Position numbers and translations under genes: made by a program
The notes under the pieces: generated by a model
The model's input: the letters and a program-made list of their open reading frames with translations, nothing else
Databases searched by the model: none
What the model was told of the DNA's origin: nothing
Shown here: piece after piece, positions 8,138 to 15,396 of the stretch
How the letters are laid out: every line of letters begins with the position of its first letter
Position numbering within the stretch: position 1 is the first letter of the stretch
Origin: Hyphomicrobiaceae bacterium
GTDB taxonomy: Bacteria; Pseudomonadota; Alphaproteobacteria; Rhizobiales; Aestuariivirgaceae
Length of the DNA: 34,076 nucleotides
Direction: 5' to 3'
Assembly: GCA_900298995.1 (NCBI GenBank)
Contig: OMIC01000021.1
Span: forward strand, 1-34,076

Positions 8138-9193
8138 ATGGCTGTCGAGGTCATCCTTCCCCGCGTCGACATGGACATGACGAGCGGCATCATCAGCAAG
8201 TGGCATGCGCGCGCCGGAGACCGTGTGGTGCGGGGCTCAGCGCTGTTCGAGATCGAAACCGGCAAGGCCTCCATGGAGATCGACTCCCCCGCCGATGGGA
8301 TCCTCGACAACATCCTCGTGGTTGAAGGCGGTTCGGCACCGGTCGGGGTGGCAGTGGCCTATATCCTTGAGGAGGGTGAAACAACCGTCCAGATATCATC
8401 TAACAGTATTCGAACCTCCGAGCCTGTGCCCGAAACCGAGCGCCTCGAACACCCAACTGTGACACCCCTCATCCCGACAAGCATCGAAACATCAGCCAGC
8501 CAGGCACCTCGCGCCACCCCCCTTGCGCGCCGCCTCGCGCGGGAGGCTCGTCTTGAGCTCAAGACCATTTCTGGGACAGGCCCGCATGGCCGCATTACTG
8601 CCGAAGATGTACGCGGGGCAAACATGCATCCGCCACACAGCCAAATTCTGCTTAGTCTGAGCATGATCTGCCGCATGGACAGCCTGATCGATATCACGGA
8701 ACGTCTGAATGCCATCGCCCTCAGGACGCCGGGTGACCAAACCATATTGAAAATCACGCCTGAAGCCGTAGCCATCAAGGCATTGGCATTGGCAAGTCAG
8801 CGGCTGGACCATCCCTTGCTGACCCGAGCAAGCATCCGTCATGGATTCGGCCATATCCTGCCGAATGTCTCGGAACGCAGTCTCTCAGAGATCACGGGCT
8901 TACTGGAAACTCCAGACGCTTCCGGATCAGGAACGGCCGTGATCGCGGTTTGGCCCTTGTTCCAACAGGGCATCGAACAGGCCGCCATCCCATTCACACC
9001 GCCCGACATAGCAAGCCTGACAATGGGTGCCATCGTGGAGACTTTCGCTCCTGTCAACAGAGAGCCGGTCCTCGTTAAACAGATGATTTGCACCCTCCTC
9101 TGCGATTCTCGTTTGATCAGGCCCGATAAAGCCACCCAATTCCTCCAGTCCTTCCGCAGGCTGCTGGAAGACCCAGTACTGATGCTCGCATGA
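8138..9193 (+). CDS. E2-like lipoyl protein with a degenerate acyltransferase domain
   Basis: A 351-residue protein with the usual E2 domain order. The lipoyl domain is residues 1-80, with Lys43 as lipoylation site in EIETGKASME. A linker follows, then the E1/E3 subunit-binding domain at about 125-160 (TPLARRLARE...GPHGRITAEDV). The C-terminal acyltransferase-like domain (168-351) is about 40 residues shorter than usual. Its active-site motif, normally DHR-x2-DG, reads D323-S324-R325-L-I-R-P-D330-K, so the catalytic His is replaced by Ser and the DG pair is lost. The end (FLQSFRRLLEDPVLML) is still clearly family-like. The protein could serve as a swinging-arm carrier or scaffold without transferase activity, or be decaying. 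Alternatively, acyl transfer is done by another E2. Confidence 0.82.
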   Translation: MAVEVILPRVDMDMTSGIISKWHARAGDRVVRGSALFEIETGKASMEIDSPADGILDNILVVEGGSAPVGVAVAYILEEGETTVQISSNSIRTSEPVPETERLEHPTVTPLIPTSIETSASQAPRATPLARRLAREARLELKTISGTGPHGRITAEDVRGANMHPPHSQILLSLSMICRMDSLIDITERLNAIALRTPGDQTILKITPEAVAIKALALASQRLDHPLLTRASIRHGFGHILPNVSERSLSEITGLLETPDASGSGTAVIAVWPLFQQGIEQAAIPFTPPDIASLTMGAIVETFAPVNREPVLVKQMICTLLCDSRLIRPDKATQFLQSFRRLLEDPVLMLA

Positions 9194-9209
9194 TTGACGC
9201 TCCGACCAG

Positions 9210-10199
9210 ATGACGGACAATTCCTCAACTCGCAAGAGCCGTGCAGCGCTCACGTCCGAGCGGGGATCTGGCCGTGTGGCGCGCAACCGCATGCGCATTG
9301 CCTGGATGTATTATGTCGAAGGCCTCACGCAGAATGAAATTGCCGATCGACTGGGAATTGGCCGCATTACGGTAGTGCGAAACCTTAACGAGGCAATGCG
9401 ACAGCGCGAGGTCAAGATTTGGATCGAGGGTGAAGTCTCGGAGTGCTTTTCACTCGAAGCTGAATTGAAACATGCCTTTGGCCTCAAGGAGGCCGTGGTG
9501 GTGCCACAGCCGGTCAAGCCCGAAAACGTGACGAGATCGATCGGCGTTGCGACTGGCATGCATGTATCCGACCATCTCTCTGAGGGAATGACTGTCGGCG
9601 TGGGTTGGGGAGCAACACTATATGAGTCGCTCGCCACTCTGACACCTCGCGAAGCATCTGGCATGCAGGTAATCTCCCTTCTGGGCGGTATCGTCCAGGC
9701 ACGACGGTTCAATCCGGCAGAGTTCGCATGGCAATTCGCCCGGCTCATGGAAGCGGACTGCTACCTGTTTCAGGCGCCAGCCGTTGTTGATTCCCCGGCA
9801 ACACGGGACACGCTGATCGATCGGTGTGGGCTCAACGATATCATCCGCCGCGCCCAAAGCCTGGACCTTGCCCTGCTGAGCGTTGGCACAATGGCGGCCT
9901 CGTCAACCGCTTTCCGCTTCGAACTGATCAGCGCACAGGAACGGAATGAACTCTTGGAGCGCGGTGCCGTAGGTGATCTGCTCTACAACTTCTTCGATAT
10001 TGATGGACGTCTGGTCGACCACCCCGTGAATCGACGGGTTATGTCTGTACCCGTGGCGCAACTGCGCGACGTACCTACGCGGATCATTGCGTCAGGAGGT
10101 CAGGACAAGGTCGAAAGCCTGATGGGCGCCATCAGGCTGATCGACTGCAATGTGCTGGTAACCGATGAGGTCACCGCACGTTCGCTTTTGGACCGTTAG
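9210..10199 (+). CDS. SorC-family transcriptional regulator
   Basis: A 329-residue regulator with an N-terminal helix-turn-helix at about residues 31-62 (YYVEGLTQNEIADRLGIGR), then the large SorC/DeoR-type sugar-binding domain (GVGWGATLYESL, LLSVGTMAASST). Such proteins are controlled by phosphorylated sugars, polyols or related effectors and usually regulate the catabolic operon they sit beside. It lies 16 bases after the E2-like gene as last gene of the unit, so autoregulation through the dyad at 6048-6061 is plausible. A basic extension of about 25 residues precedes the HTH. Its stop codon overlaps the stop of the convergent gene that ends at 10196, leaving no space for an intergenic terminator. 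Confidence 0.87.
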   Translation: MTDNSSTRKSRAALTSERGSGRVARNRMRIAWMYYVEGLTQNEIADRLGIGRITVVRNLNEAMRQREVKIWIEGEVSECFSLEAELKHAFGLKEAVVVPQPVKPENVTRSIGVATGMHVSDHLSEGMTVGVGWGATLYESLATLTPREASGMQVISLLGGIVQARRFNPAEFAWQFARLMEADCYLFQAPAVVDSPATRDTLIDRCGLNDIIRRAQSLDLALLSVGTMAASSTAFRFELISAQERNELLERGAVGDLLYNFFDIDGRLVDHPVNRRVMSVPVAQLRDVPTRIIASGGQDKVESLMGAIRLIDCNVLVTDEVTARSLLDR

Positions 10200-11359
10200 T
10201 CACCCGAGTAAAGATTGAGGATACCCCACATAAAGTCATATTCATGTGAGCCCTTGATCGAAGACAAGATCGGCTTTCCGACCGGGTTCGAAACCATCAT
10301 GGCGTTTGCTGCGTCAGTTGGCTCGCCATTAGGCCCAAAGGAGGCATAAGCATGGCAACTGATGCAGGATCCGATCAACTCGCCATTGAACGGGATTCGT
10401 TCAGTGACTGAATTCGTCAGGACTGTCGGGACACCGTTGTCATCGACAAAGTCGACCTGGGTCGACTTTAGACAGTAATTCCTCCATACAGCACCAAGAC
10501 CAGCCGCATTCATGACTGACAGAAGTTCCGGCGTCTTATGACAGGCGCCATACTGCGTGTTTGGCTTGGTATAGTCCGGCATCACAACAGGCTTTATGGC
10601 GCCGAAGCTGTCAATGCAGCCAATCGCGTCGCACCGGCCGGGATTGTTGCGCTGCTCAAAAGTACCCCATACCCAGTTGGGGTTCTGAGCAGTCGAGAGG
10701 TGCAGGGCCACAAGTCCATACTCCACCTGATCGGATACGATGGTGTAGTAATGCTTTCTGACATCGACCAAAGTCAGTTCGGGGATCCACTTGACGATGT
10801 CCTTCACAGGCACCCAATCCGCCTTGACCGCGATGGACTTGGCAGGCATGGCCACTTCTTTGCCGGATTTGTAGAAGGCCGCGACGCCTTCTCTGCTATA
10901 GAGGCCGTTGTTGACGATGTAGTTGTACTGGACACGGTTCCGATAAACACCCTCGGCGATGCAGCCCTTGGGAGGAAAGTTCGAGACATAGGGGTTGTCC
11001 GGTGTGGCGCAGGGAACGCCAGCCAGAGCCGGAACGTGATTCCTGCCCTGTTTGCTCGCCTGAAACTTGATCGGAGCACTTGAACTCGGCCAACGCGGGT
11101 TGGCCCGATAGATATCGGAATCCGTGGCCCAGGTCGCAAACTCCGGGACCTTGCCACCAGGCGCCTGCTTCACAACATCGACAAATACGTTCCAGATGTA
11201 TTCATCGGAGTTTTCCGAATGGCCGTCGACCTTGCCTGCCAGTGCCGGCACGACGATGGCCGGCACAGAAATCCGGGTTTCCGCGCGGGTTTCAGCAATA
11301 TTCTGCCAAAAGCCCAGCAATCCGCCCACGGCCGTGACCGCAATCAAACCAAGCTTCAT
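10196..11359 (-). CDS. secreted protein with a single CXXCH haem-binding motif, function unknown
   Basis: About 387 residues from the ATG at 11359. That start is chosen because GAGGAG lies about 10 bases upstream and because MKLGLIAVTAVGGLLGFW begins a good signal peptide. An upstream in-frame ATG at 11395 lacks a ribosome site. Near the C-terminus SCISCHAYA gives one CXXCH motif expected to bind haem c covalently in the periplasm. Several further Cys residues (GRC-x4-C, GACH) could form disulfides or another metal site. The long N-terminal part contains no domain I recognise. It could be a c-type cytochrome fused to a catalytic or sensory domain. It is convergent with, and overlaps by the stop codon, the SorC gene. 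Confidence 0.7.
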   Translation of the reverse strand: MKLGLIAVTAVGGLLGFWQNIAETRAETRISVPAIVVPALAGKVDGHSENSDEYIWNVFVDVVKQAPGGKVPEFATWATDSDIYRANPRWPSSSAPIKFQASKQGRNHVPALAGVPCATPDNPYVSNFPPKGCIAEGVYRNRVQYNYIVNNGLYSREGVAAFYKSGKEVAMPAKSIAVKADWVPVKDIVKWIPELTLVDVRKHYYTIVSDQVEYGLVALHLSTAQNPNWVWGTFEQRNNPGRCDAIGCIDSFGAIKPVVMPDYTKPNTQYGACHKTPELLSVMNAAGLGAVWRNYCLKSTQVDFVDDNGVPTVLTNSVTERIPFNGELIGSCISCHAYASFGPNGEPTDAANAMMVSNPVGKPILSSIKGSHEYDFMWGILNLYSGD

Positions 11360-11428
11360 GATTCCCGATCTCCTCAAGGTCAATACCTCCTTCATGACAA
11401 GCTACGGACTTGCCGAGAATAGGTAAAA

Positions 11429-11995
11429 CTACCTTGATGTGATCACATCGCTGATCGTACGCGCCGCAGTGCGCAGGCGCCAGCCAAAAACCAGCAGCAC
11501 CAACCCCACGATCACGGCAGTGCCGGCAATGATCCAGATAATGCTGACTGTCGCATCGGCGGGATAAAATATGATGAGCAGCCCAAGAGCTGCGCCTACG
11601 AGACCTGCGAGTGCCAGCAACCCTGCGTTCTCGATGTCCTTCCACAATACCAGCGCACCGATGAGTTGCAGAAGTCCCGCAGCCACGTTCCAGAGACCGA
11701 TCAGAAGAACCACATAGACAACAGCAAAACCGGGGAAGAGGAGGCAGACGAGACCCGCCGCGATCCCGGCGAGCGCCGTGAGCAGACTTGGTACGGAGCG
11801 CCCTTCTGCCTTGCCACGAAACACACCCCACAGGGCGAGAAGGCCATCCACGAGGGCATAGATACCGAATATGGTAACCACTACCGCCAGCGTAATGCCT
11901 GGGTAGATAAACGCCAGGATACCGAAGGCGAGGCTTGCGAGACCGCGCAACAGGATCGTCCGCCACATCTCCGTGAAGAAATTGCGCATCGCCAT
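11429..11995 (-). CDS. HdeD/DUF308 family membrane protein
   Basis: A 188-residue, very hydrophobic protein with about six transmembrane segments in three hairpin pairs (for example LASLAFGILAFIYPGI near residue 20 and ALAGIAAGLVCLLFPGF near 75). The repeated ...G-x4-P-G/A pattern is typical of the HdeD/DUF308 family. E. coli HdeD is linked to acid resistance at high cell density; the molecular role is unknown. It lies upstream of the CXXCH-protein gene on the same strand with a gap of about 70 bases, so they may be co-transcribed. Family assignment is good and function is not established. Confidence 0.8.
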   Translation of the reverse strand: MAMRNFFTEMWRTILLRGLASLAFGILAFIYPGITLAVVVTIFGIYALVDGLLALWGVFRGKAEGRSVPSLLTALAGIAAGLVCLLFPGFAVVYVVLLIGLWNVAAGLLQLIGALVLWKDIENAGLLALAGLVGAALGLLIIFYPADATVSIIWIIAGTAVIVGLVLLVFGWRLRTAARTISDVITSR

Positions 11996-12037
11996 GACTG
12001 GTTCCTCCCCTTCACTAAACTCAGGCTAACACGGACG

Positions 12038-12056
12038 GGCAGTTCCGGAAACTGCC
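12038..12056 (-). terminator. stem-loop just after the lipoprotein gene
   Basis: GGCAGTT (12038-12044) and AACTGCC (12050-12056) form a 7-bp stem with a 5-base loop directly after the lipoprotein stop codon. There is no clear T-run downstream on the minus strand, so terminator function is only probable. Confidence 0.4.
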
Positions 12057-12057
12057 T

Positions 12058-12609
12058 TCAGCCCGCCCCCATCACTTGTGCCCATTCACATGCCAGAGGT
12101 GCCTGCCCCTTGGCGAGCGCCTCAGCCTGCGCCTGCTGGGCGGGCGTCATCCGGACCCAGAGGTCTGCGGCAGACTTGCCGCCGCCAGCCTCTCCCAGAC
12201 TGGCCGCGCGCTGATACCAGGCGTAGGAGATCGGCAGATTGGTGCGCGGGTCTGCTACTTTTGCAGCCCCCCGCCGCATCATGCGCGGGCCGGACACGAT
12301 ATCGCCCGAATAGATCTCGCCGAGCTTGAGTGCTGCAGGTGCATAATTCTGCGCAGCCGACCGGCACAGCCATGAAACCGATTGCTGAGTATTGTAAAAA
12401 CTGGGACCATCCTCATCCAGGGCGCAGCACAGGGATTTGCCAACCTTGTACTGTGCCTCGGCATTTCCGGCCTCTGCGGCCGCCATGTTGGCTTCCGCCT
12501 CGGCCTTGTCCCTTGCAATGCTCGCACCCTCGATTGCTACCCCGGCGCAACCGGCCAGCAGCAGCGCCATTGCCACCACCGTGGCCTTCGCCCATACATT
12601 GCGTATCAT
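12058..12609 (-). CDS. Sel1-like repeat lipoprotein
   Basis: A 183-residue outer-envelope lipoprotein. From the ATG at 12609 the protein begins MIRNVWAKATVVAMALLLAGC, a lipoprotein signal peptide with lipobox LAGC at Cys21. A longer in-frame start at 12756 would bury this signal and overlap the divergent transferase gene, so 12609 with its upstream GGGGACG is preferred. The mature part has an Ala/Glu-rich helix, then GNAEAQYKVGKSLCC, APAALKLGEIYSGD and AYAWYQRAASLGEAGG-like units, the signature of Sel1/TPR-type short repeats that mediate protein contacts. An RMTPAQQAQAEALA helix closes it. The partner is unknown. Confidence 0.72.
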   Translation of the reverse strand: MIRNVWAKATVVAMALLLAGCAGVAIEGASIARDKAEAEANMAAAEAGNAEAQYKVGKSLCCALDEDGPSFYNTQQSVSWLCRSAAQNYAPAALKLGEIYSGDIVSGPRMMRRGAAKVADPRTNLPISYAWYQRAASLGEAGGGKSAADLWVRMTPAQQAQAEALAKGQAPLACEWAQVMGAG

Positions 12610-12704
12610 CCGCGTCCCCGCCCCATCGCCTTGTGAATCACTCGCTGGCATTGTGCACAGGCCGGGATTGGCGCGGCATCCGTAAAGACACGCAGGAGAG
12701 ACCA

Positions 12705-13649
12705 ATGCAGCCGCCACCCGGCAACCGCCACGCCAAATATGATGCGCTGATCGCAAGGGCCGCGGCGCTGGGTCCGGCAGTCACCGTGATCGCCCATCCC
12801 TGTGACGCGGCCTCGCTGGAAGCCGCCGCCGGAGCCGCCGGACTGGGTTTGATCACGCCCGTGCTGGTGGGGCCCCGGCACAAGATCGAGGTCGCCGCCA
12901 ATCAGGCCGGGGTGCCAATCAGCAGCTTTCGCCTTGTCGATGCGCCCCACAGCCATGCCGCCGCCGCCCAGTCCGTGGCCATGATCCGGATGGGCGAGGC
13001 TTCCCTGCTCATGAAAGGCAGCCTGCACACCGATGAATTGATGCACGAGGTGACGGCCTCGGAGACCGGGCTTCGCACCGAACGGCGTGTCAGCCATGTC
13101 TATGTTATGGACGTGCCCACCTATGGCGAGTTGCTGTTCATCACCGACGCCGCCATCAATATCTTTCCCGATCTCGACGCCAAGGCCGACATCGTCCGCA
13201 ACGCCATTGACCTTCACCACCAGATCGGGCTCGGCACGCCACGCGTCGCCATCCTGTCGGCGGTGGAAACCGTAACCAGAAAAATCCCCTCCACGATCGA
13301 GGCGGCGGCCCTGTGCAAGATGGCGGACCGCGGCCAGATCACGGGTGGGCTTGTCGACGGCCCACTGGCCTTCGACAACGCCATCGACATGGAAGCGGCG
13401 CGAATGAAGGACATCCGATCAGAAGTTGCAGGCCGCGCGCAGATCCTCGTCGTTCCCGATCTCGAGGCCGGCAACATGCTTGCCAAGAACCTCACCTTCC
13501 TCGCAGGCGCAGATGCCGCCGGTGTGGTTGCCGGCGCCCGTGTGCCGATCGTGCTGACCTCACGAGCGGACTCGCCGCGCGCCCGCATGGCTTCTTGCGC
13601 AATTGCCGTGCTGGCGGCCGAAGCACGCCGCCGCCAACCTTCCGTCTGA
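12705..13649 (+). CDS. phosphate acetyl/butyryltransferase (PTA/PTB domain)
   Basis: A 314-residue enzyme of the Pta/Ptb fold, which interconverts acyl-CoA plus phosphate with acyl-phosphate plus CoA. The ATG at 12705 has AGGAG at 12694-12698; an upstream extension of the frame to 12330 overlaps the lipoprotein gene and is not credible. Family segments include LLMKGSLHTDELMHEV, RRVSHVYVMDVP, ITDAAINIFPDL, GLVDGPLAFDNA and VVPDLEAGNMLAKNLTFLAGA. It resembles the C-terminal half of the bifunctional enoyl-CoA hydratase/phosphate acetyltransferase proteins. The usual acetate or butyrate kinase partner is not adjacent, so it stands alone here. Whether it takes acetyl-CoA made by the E1/E2 locus is speculation. 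Confidence 0.85.
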   Translation: MQPPPGNRHAKYDALIARAAALGPAVTVIAHPCDAASLEAAAGAAGLGLITPVLVGPRHKIEVAANQAGVPISSFRLVDAPHSHAAAAQSVAMIRMGEASLLMKGSLHTDELMHEVTASETGLRTERRVSHVYVMDVPTYGELLFITDAAINIFPDLDAKADIVRNAIDLHHQIGLGTPRVAILSAVETVTRKIPSTIEAAALCKMADRGQITGGLVDGPLAFDNAIDMEAARMKDIRSEVAGRAQILVVPDLEAGNMLAKNLTFLAGADAAGVVAGARVPIVLTSRADSPRARMASCAIAVLAAEARRRQPSV

Positions 13650-13861
13650 GCACTTTGCGCTTGACTGTGACGATGCCCCGGTCCAAGTGCGAGACGCTCG
13701 GCGGGGATGTTCCCAGCCGGTACTCAACAGGAACCTCAAACCCCATGCCAAGCGACAGTCCCAGTCGATCGGCCAGGCCGTTGCCGGCCCGCGGGGTCAC
13801 CTTCTGAGGAAGGGTTCACCAGCGGCTCCCGGAAACGGCTGGCCACAGAAAGGTGAACCCC
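13650..13861. other. intergenic region without recognisable gene
   Basis: The region holds only short frames. A minus-strand frame ending inside the transferase gene has no family features. GAAAGGTG just before 13862 serves as ribosome site for the next small gene. No promoter or terminator is convincing. Confidence 0.4.
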
Positions 13862-14056
13862 ATGAAAGTCCCGACTTCCATCGTCCGTAACAGAAACGGT
13901 CAGACGAAGAGCTCCGGAGCGGATGTTATCGTCCTGCTGATGATGGCCCTTGTCTTCGTGCCGATTTTCGCAATTCACGCCGCAATGATTTGGCAAACCA
14001 CGGCGTCCGGCCAGGAATTGGCCAGCCTGGTGGGCAGATTCATGCCGAACTTCTAG
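13862..14056 (+). CDS. 64-residue single-pass membrane protein, unknown
   Basis: A small open frame from the ATG at 13862, preceded by AAAGGTG at suitable distance; a GTG nine bases earlier in frame is also possible. The N-terminus is polar and basic (VPTSIVRNRNGQTKSSG). It is followed by one long hydrophobic segment at about residues 24-46 (VIVLLMMALVFVPIFAIHAAMIW) and a short tail ending MPNF. This gives a credible N-in single-span protein. I do not recognise the family. It points toward the convergent cytochrome c gene with a 57-base gap. Evidence is limited to the ribosome site and composition. Confidence 0.5.
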   Translation: MKVPTSIVRNRNGQTKSSGADVIVLLMMALVFVPIFAIHAAMIWQTTASGQELASLVGRFMPNF

Positions 14057-14113
14057 AAGCGGGTCAGGGCCCGTTGCTTACGGTTGTGGCCAAGGCTGCC
14101 ACCCACGAATGGC

Positions 14114-14551
14114 CTAGGGGGACGCGCCCGTCTGCAGCGTGGCGATATAGTCCACGAGATTGCTCACCCGGTGCTCCACCGACCCGTCGTCGCCCTCGGC
14201 CCCGCCGAGTTCGGCGGCGGCCTCCTGCTTGAACCAGACACCCCACACCGGCATCTCGCGCTCACCGTGCCCCGCAATCGGTTCGCGCCCGTCGATCAGG
14301 CGCATCAACCTGTCCTTCGGGAAAGAACCATACCGCACTGATAGCGTCGTCAGGTCGGGGACGGCCATGCTGAGCGCAAACGACTTGGGACCGTCGCCCT
14401 TGCCGTTCTGGCCATGACAACTGGCGCAATACATGTTGAAATCAGCCTCACCTGATATCTCCGCATTGGTGACATCTGCCGCCAGTGCTGGCGCGGCGCA
14501 TGCGAAAAACACAAGCAGGATCAATACAGGGCGCAGACAAGACATGCTCAT
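14114..14551 (-). CDS. small periplasmic c-type cytochrome
   Basis: A 145-residue protein with a signal peptide (residues 1-24, cleavage after ALA) and a class I cytochrome c fold. The haem motif is CASCHG near residue 42, followed by GQNGKGDGPKS. The distal Met ligand is probably in EMPVWG near residue 100. The closing helix has VSNLVDYIATLQ. It would carry electrons in the periplasm; its donor and acceptor are not encoded nearby. It resembles the cytochrome-c-like domains seen beside dehydrogenases and oxidases. The gene lies downstream of the suf operon on the same strand, 79 bases after sufA. A weak ribosome site (AAGGAGATGC) precedes the ATG. Confidence 0.85.
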   Translation of the reverse strand: MSMSCLRPVLILLVFFACAAPALAADVTNAEISGEADFNMYCASCHGQNGKGDGPKSFALSMAVPDLTTLSVRYGSFPKDRLMRLIDGREPIAGHGEREMPVWGVWFKQEAAAELGGAEGDDGSVEHRVSNLVDYIATLQTGASP

Positions 14552-14630
14552 GGAAGCATCTCCTTTCTATCGTCGCCACATTCCCCAGCGTGAGCCTAGG
14601 GCGATCCGGTGCTGATCCGCAAGAGCGGGA

Positions 14631-15005
14631 TTACTCCGTGCCTGCCGCTTTCAGTTGCACGCTCTCGCCGCAGCCACAGGCCGAGACCTGATTGGGGTTG
14701 TTGAACACGAATCCCGACTTCAGCGTTGTGCTCTGGTAGTCCATCTCCGTGCCCAGCAGGAACATCATGGCCTTGGCGTCGATCAGCACCTGGACGCCCT
14801 TGTCTTCCACCACCTCATCGAAAGGCTTTCGGTCCTCGGCCCATTCCAGCGTATATTCCATGCCGGCGCAGCCACCGTTCTTGACCCCGACGCGCAAGCC
14901 GGCCACCGGCTTGTCGGACGCCGCCATGATTTCCCTCACTCGGTCTGCGGCCGCGTCGGTCAGTGTCATGATCTGGGGGCGCGGGCGCGGCGTTGCGGTA
15001 GCCAT
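14631..15005 (-). CDS. sufA: A-type Fe-S carrier SufA
   Basis: A 124-residue HesB/IscA-type protein that accepts Fe-S clusters from the SufBCD scaffold and hands them to apo-enzymes. The three ligand cysteines are present: one in KNGGCAGMEY and the pair in ACGCGES near the C-terminus, the invariant C-x(60-65)-C-x-C pattern. The ATG at 15005 (MATATPRP) has AAGGAGAAGG upstream and fits the family. A longer frame to 15131 runs into sufT and is rejected. It is the last gene of the suf operon, 10 bases after sufT. Confidence 0.93.
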   Translation of the reverse strand: MATATPRPRPQIMTLTDAAADRVREIMAASDKPVAGLRVGVKNGGCAGMEYTLEWAEDRKPFDEVVEDKGVQVLIDAKAMMFLLGTEMDYQSTTLKSGFVFNNPNQVSACGCGESVQLKAAGTE

Positions 15006-15015
15006 GACCTTCTCC

Positions 15016-15396
15016 TTACCACATGTTGAGGGCGACGCGGGCCTCATCCGACATGCGGCTGTGGTCCCACGGAGGGTCGAAGACAATTGTGGCGCGGGCG
15101 CTCTTGACGCCCGGGACGACGGAAACGGCATTCTCCACCCAGCCCGGCATGTCGCCAGCGACAGGGCAACCAGGTGCTGTCAGGGTCATCTCGATGGCCA
15201 CATTGCGCTCATCATCGATGTCAACCTTGTAAACCAGACCCAGTTCGTAGATATCGACCGGTATTTCGGGGTCATAGACGGTCTTGAGCGCAGCCACGAT
15301 GTCATCCGTCAGCCGCGCCAGTTCATCCGCCGGAATGGCGGAGGGGTTCGGCGCTTCAGTGGCCTTGGTCTCAGGCGCGGCAGCGACATCCGTCAT
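15016..15396 (-). CDS. sufT: SUF system maturation protein SufT (MIP18/DUF59)
   Basis: A 126-residue DUF59 protein with a flexible Ala/Pro-rich N-terminus (1-25) and the conserved core DPEIPVDIYELGLVYKV, then TLTAPGCPVAGDMPGWVENAV. That core contains the invariant Cys thought to take part in Fe-S handling. SufT helps mature Fe-S proteins under high Fe-S demand. Its start overlaps the sufS stop (ATGA), so the genes are translationally coupled. The order sufS-sufT-sufA is common in alphaproteobacteria. Confidence 0.92.
   Translation of the reverse strand: MTDVAAAPETKATEAPNPSAIPADELARLTDDIVAALKTVYDPEIPVDIYELGLVYKVDIDDERNVAIEMTLTAPGCPVAGDMPGWVENAVSVVPGVKSARATIVFDPPWDHSRMSDEARVALNMW

Noticed and set aside
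12330-12704. 125-residue N-terminal extension of the phosphotransacylase
   Set aside because: It overlaps the lipoprotein gene, is Pro/Arg-rich without structure, and the ATG at 12705 has a good ribosome site.
13492-13800. 102-residue minus-strand frame at the end of the phosphotransacylase
   Set aside because: The first half looks briefly protein-like (GLADRLGLSLGMGFEVPVEY), but it runs antisense into a real gene, ends in Arg-rich shadow sequence and matches no family I know.
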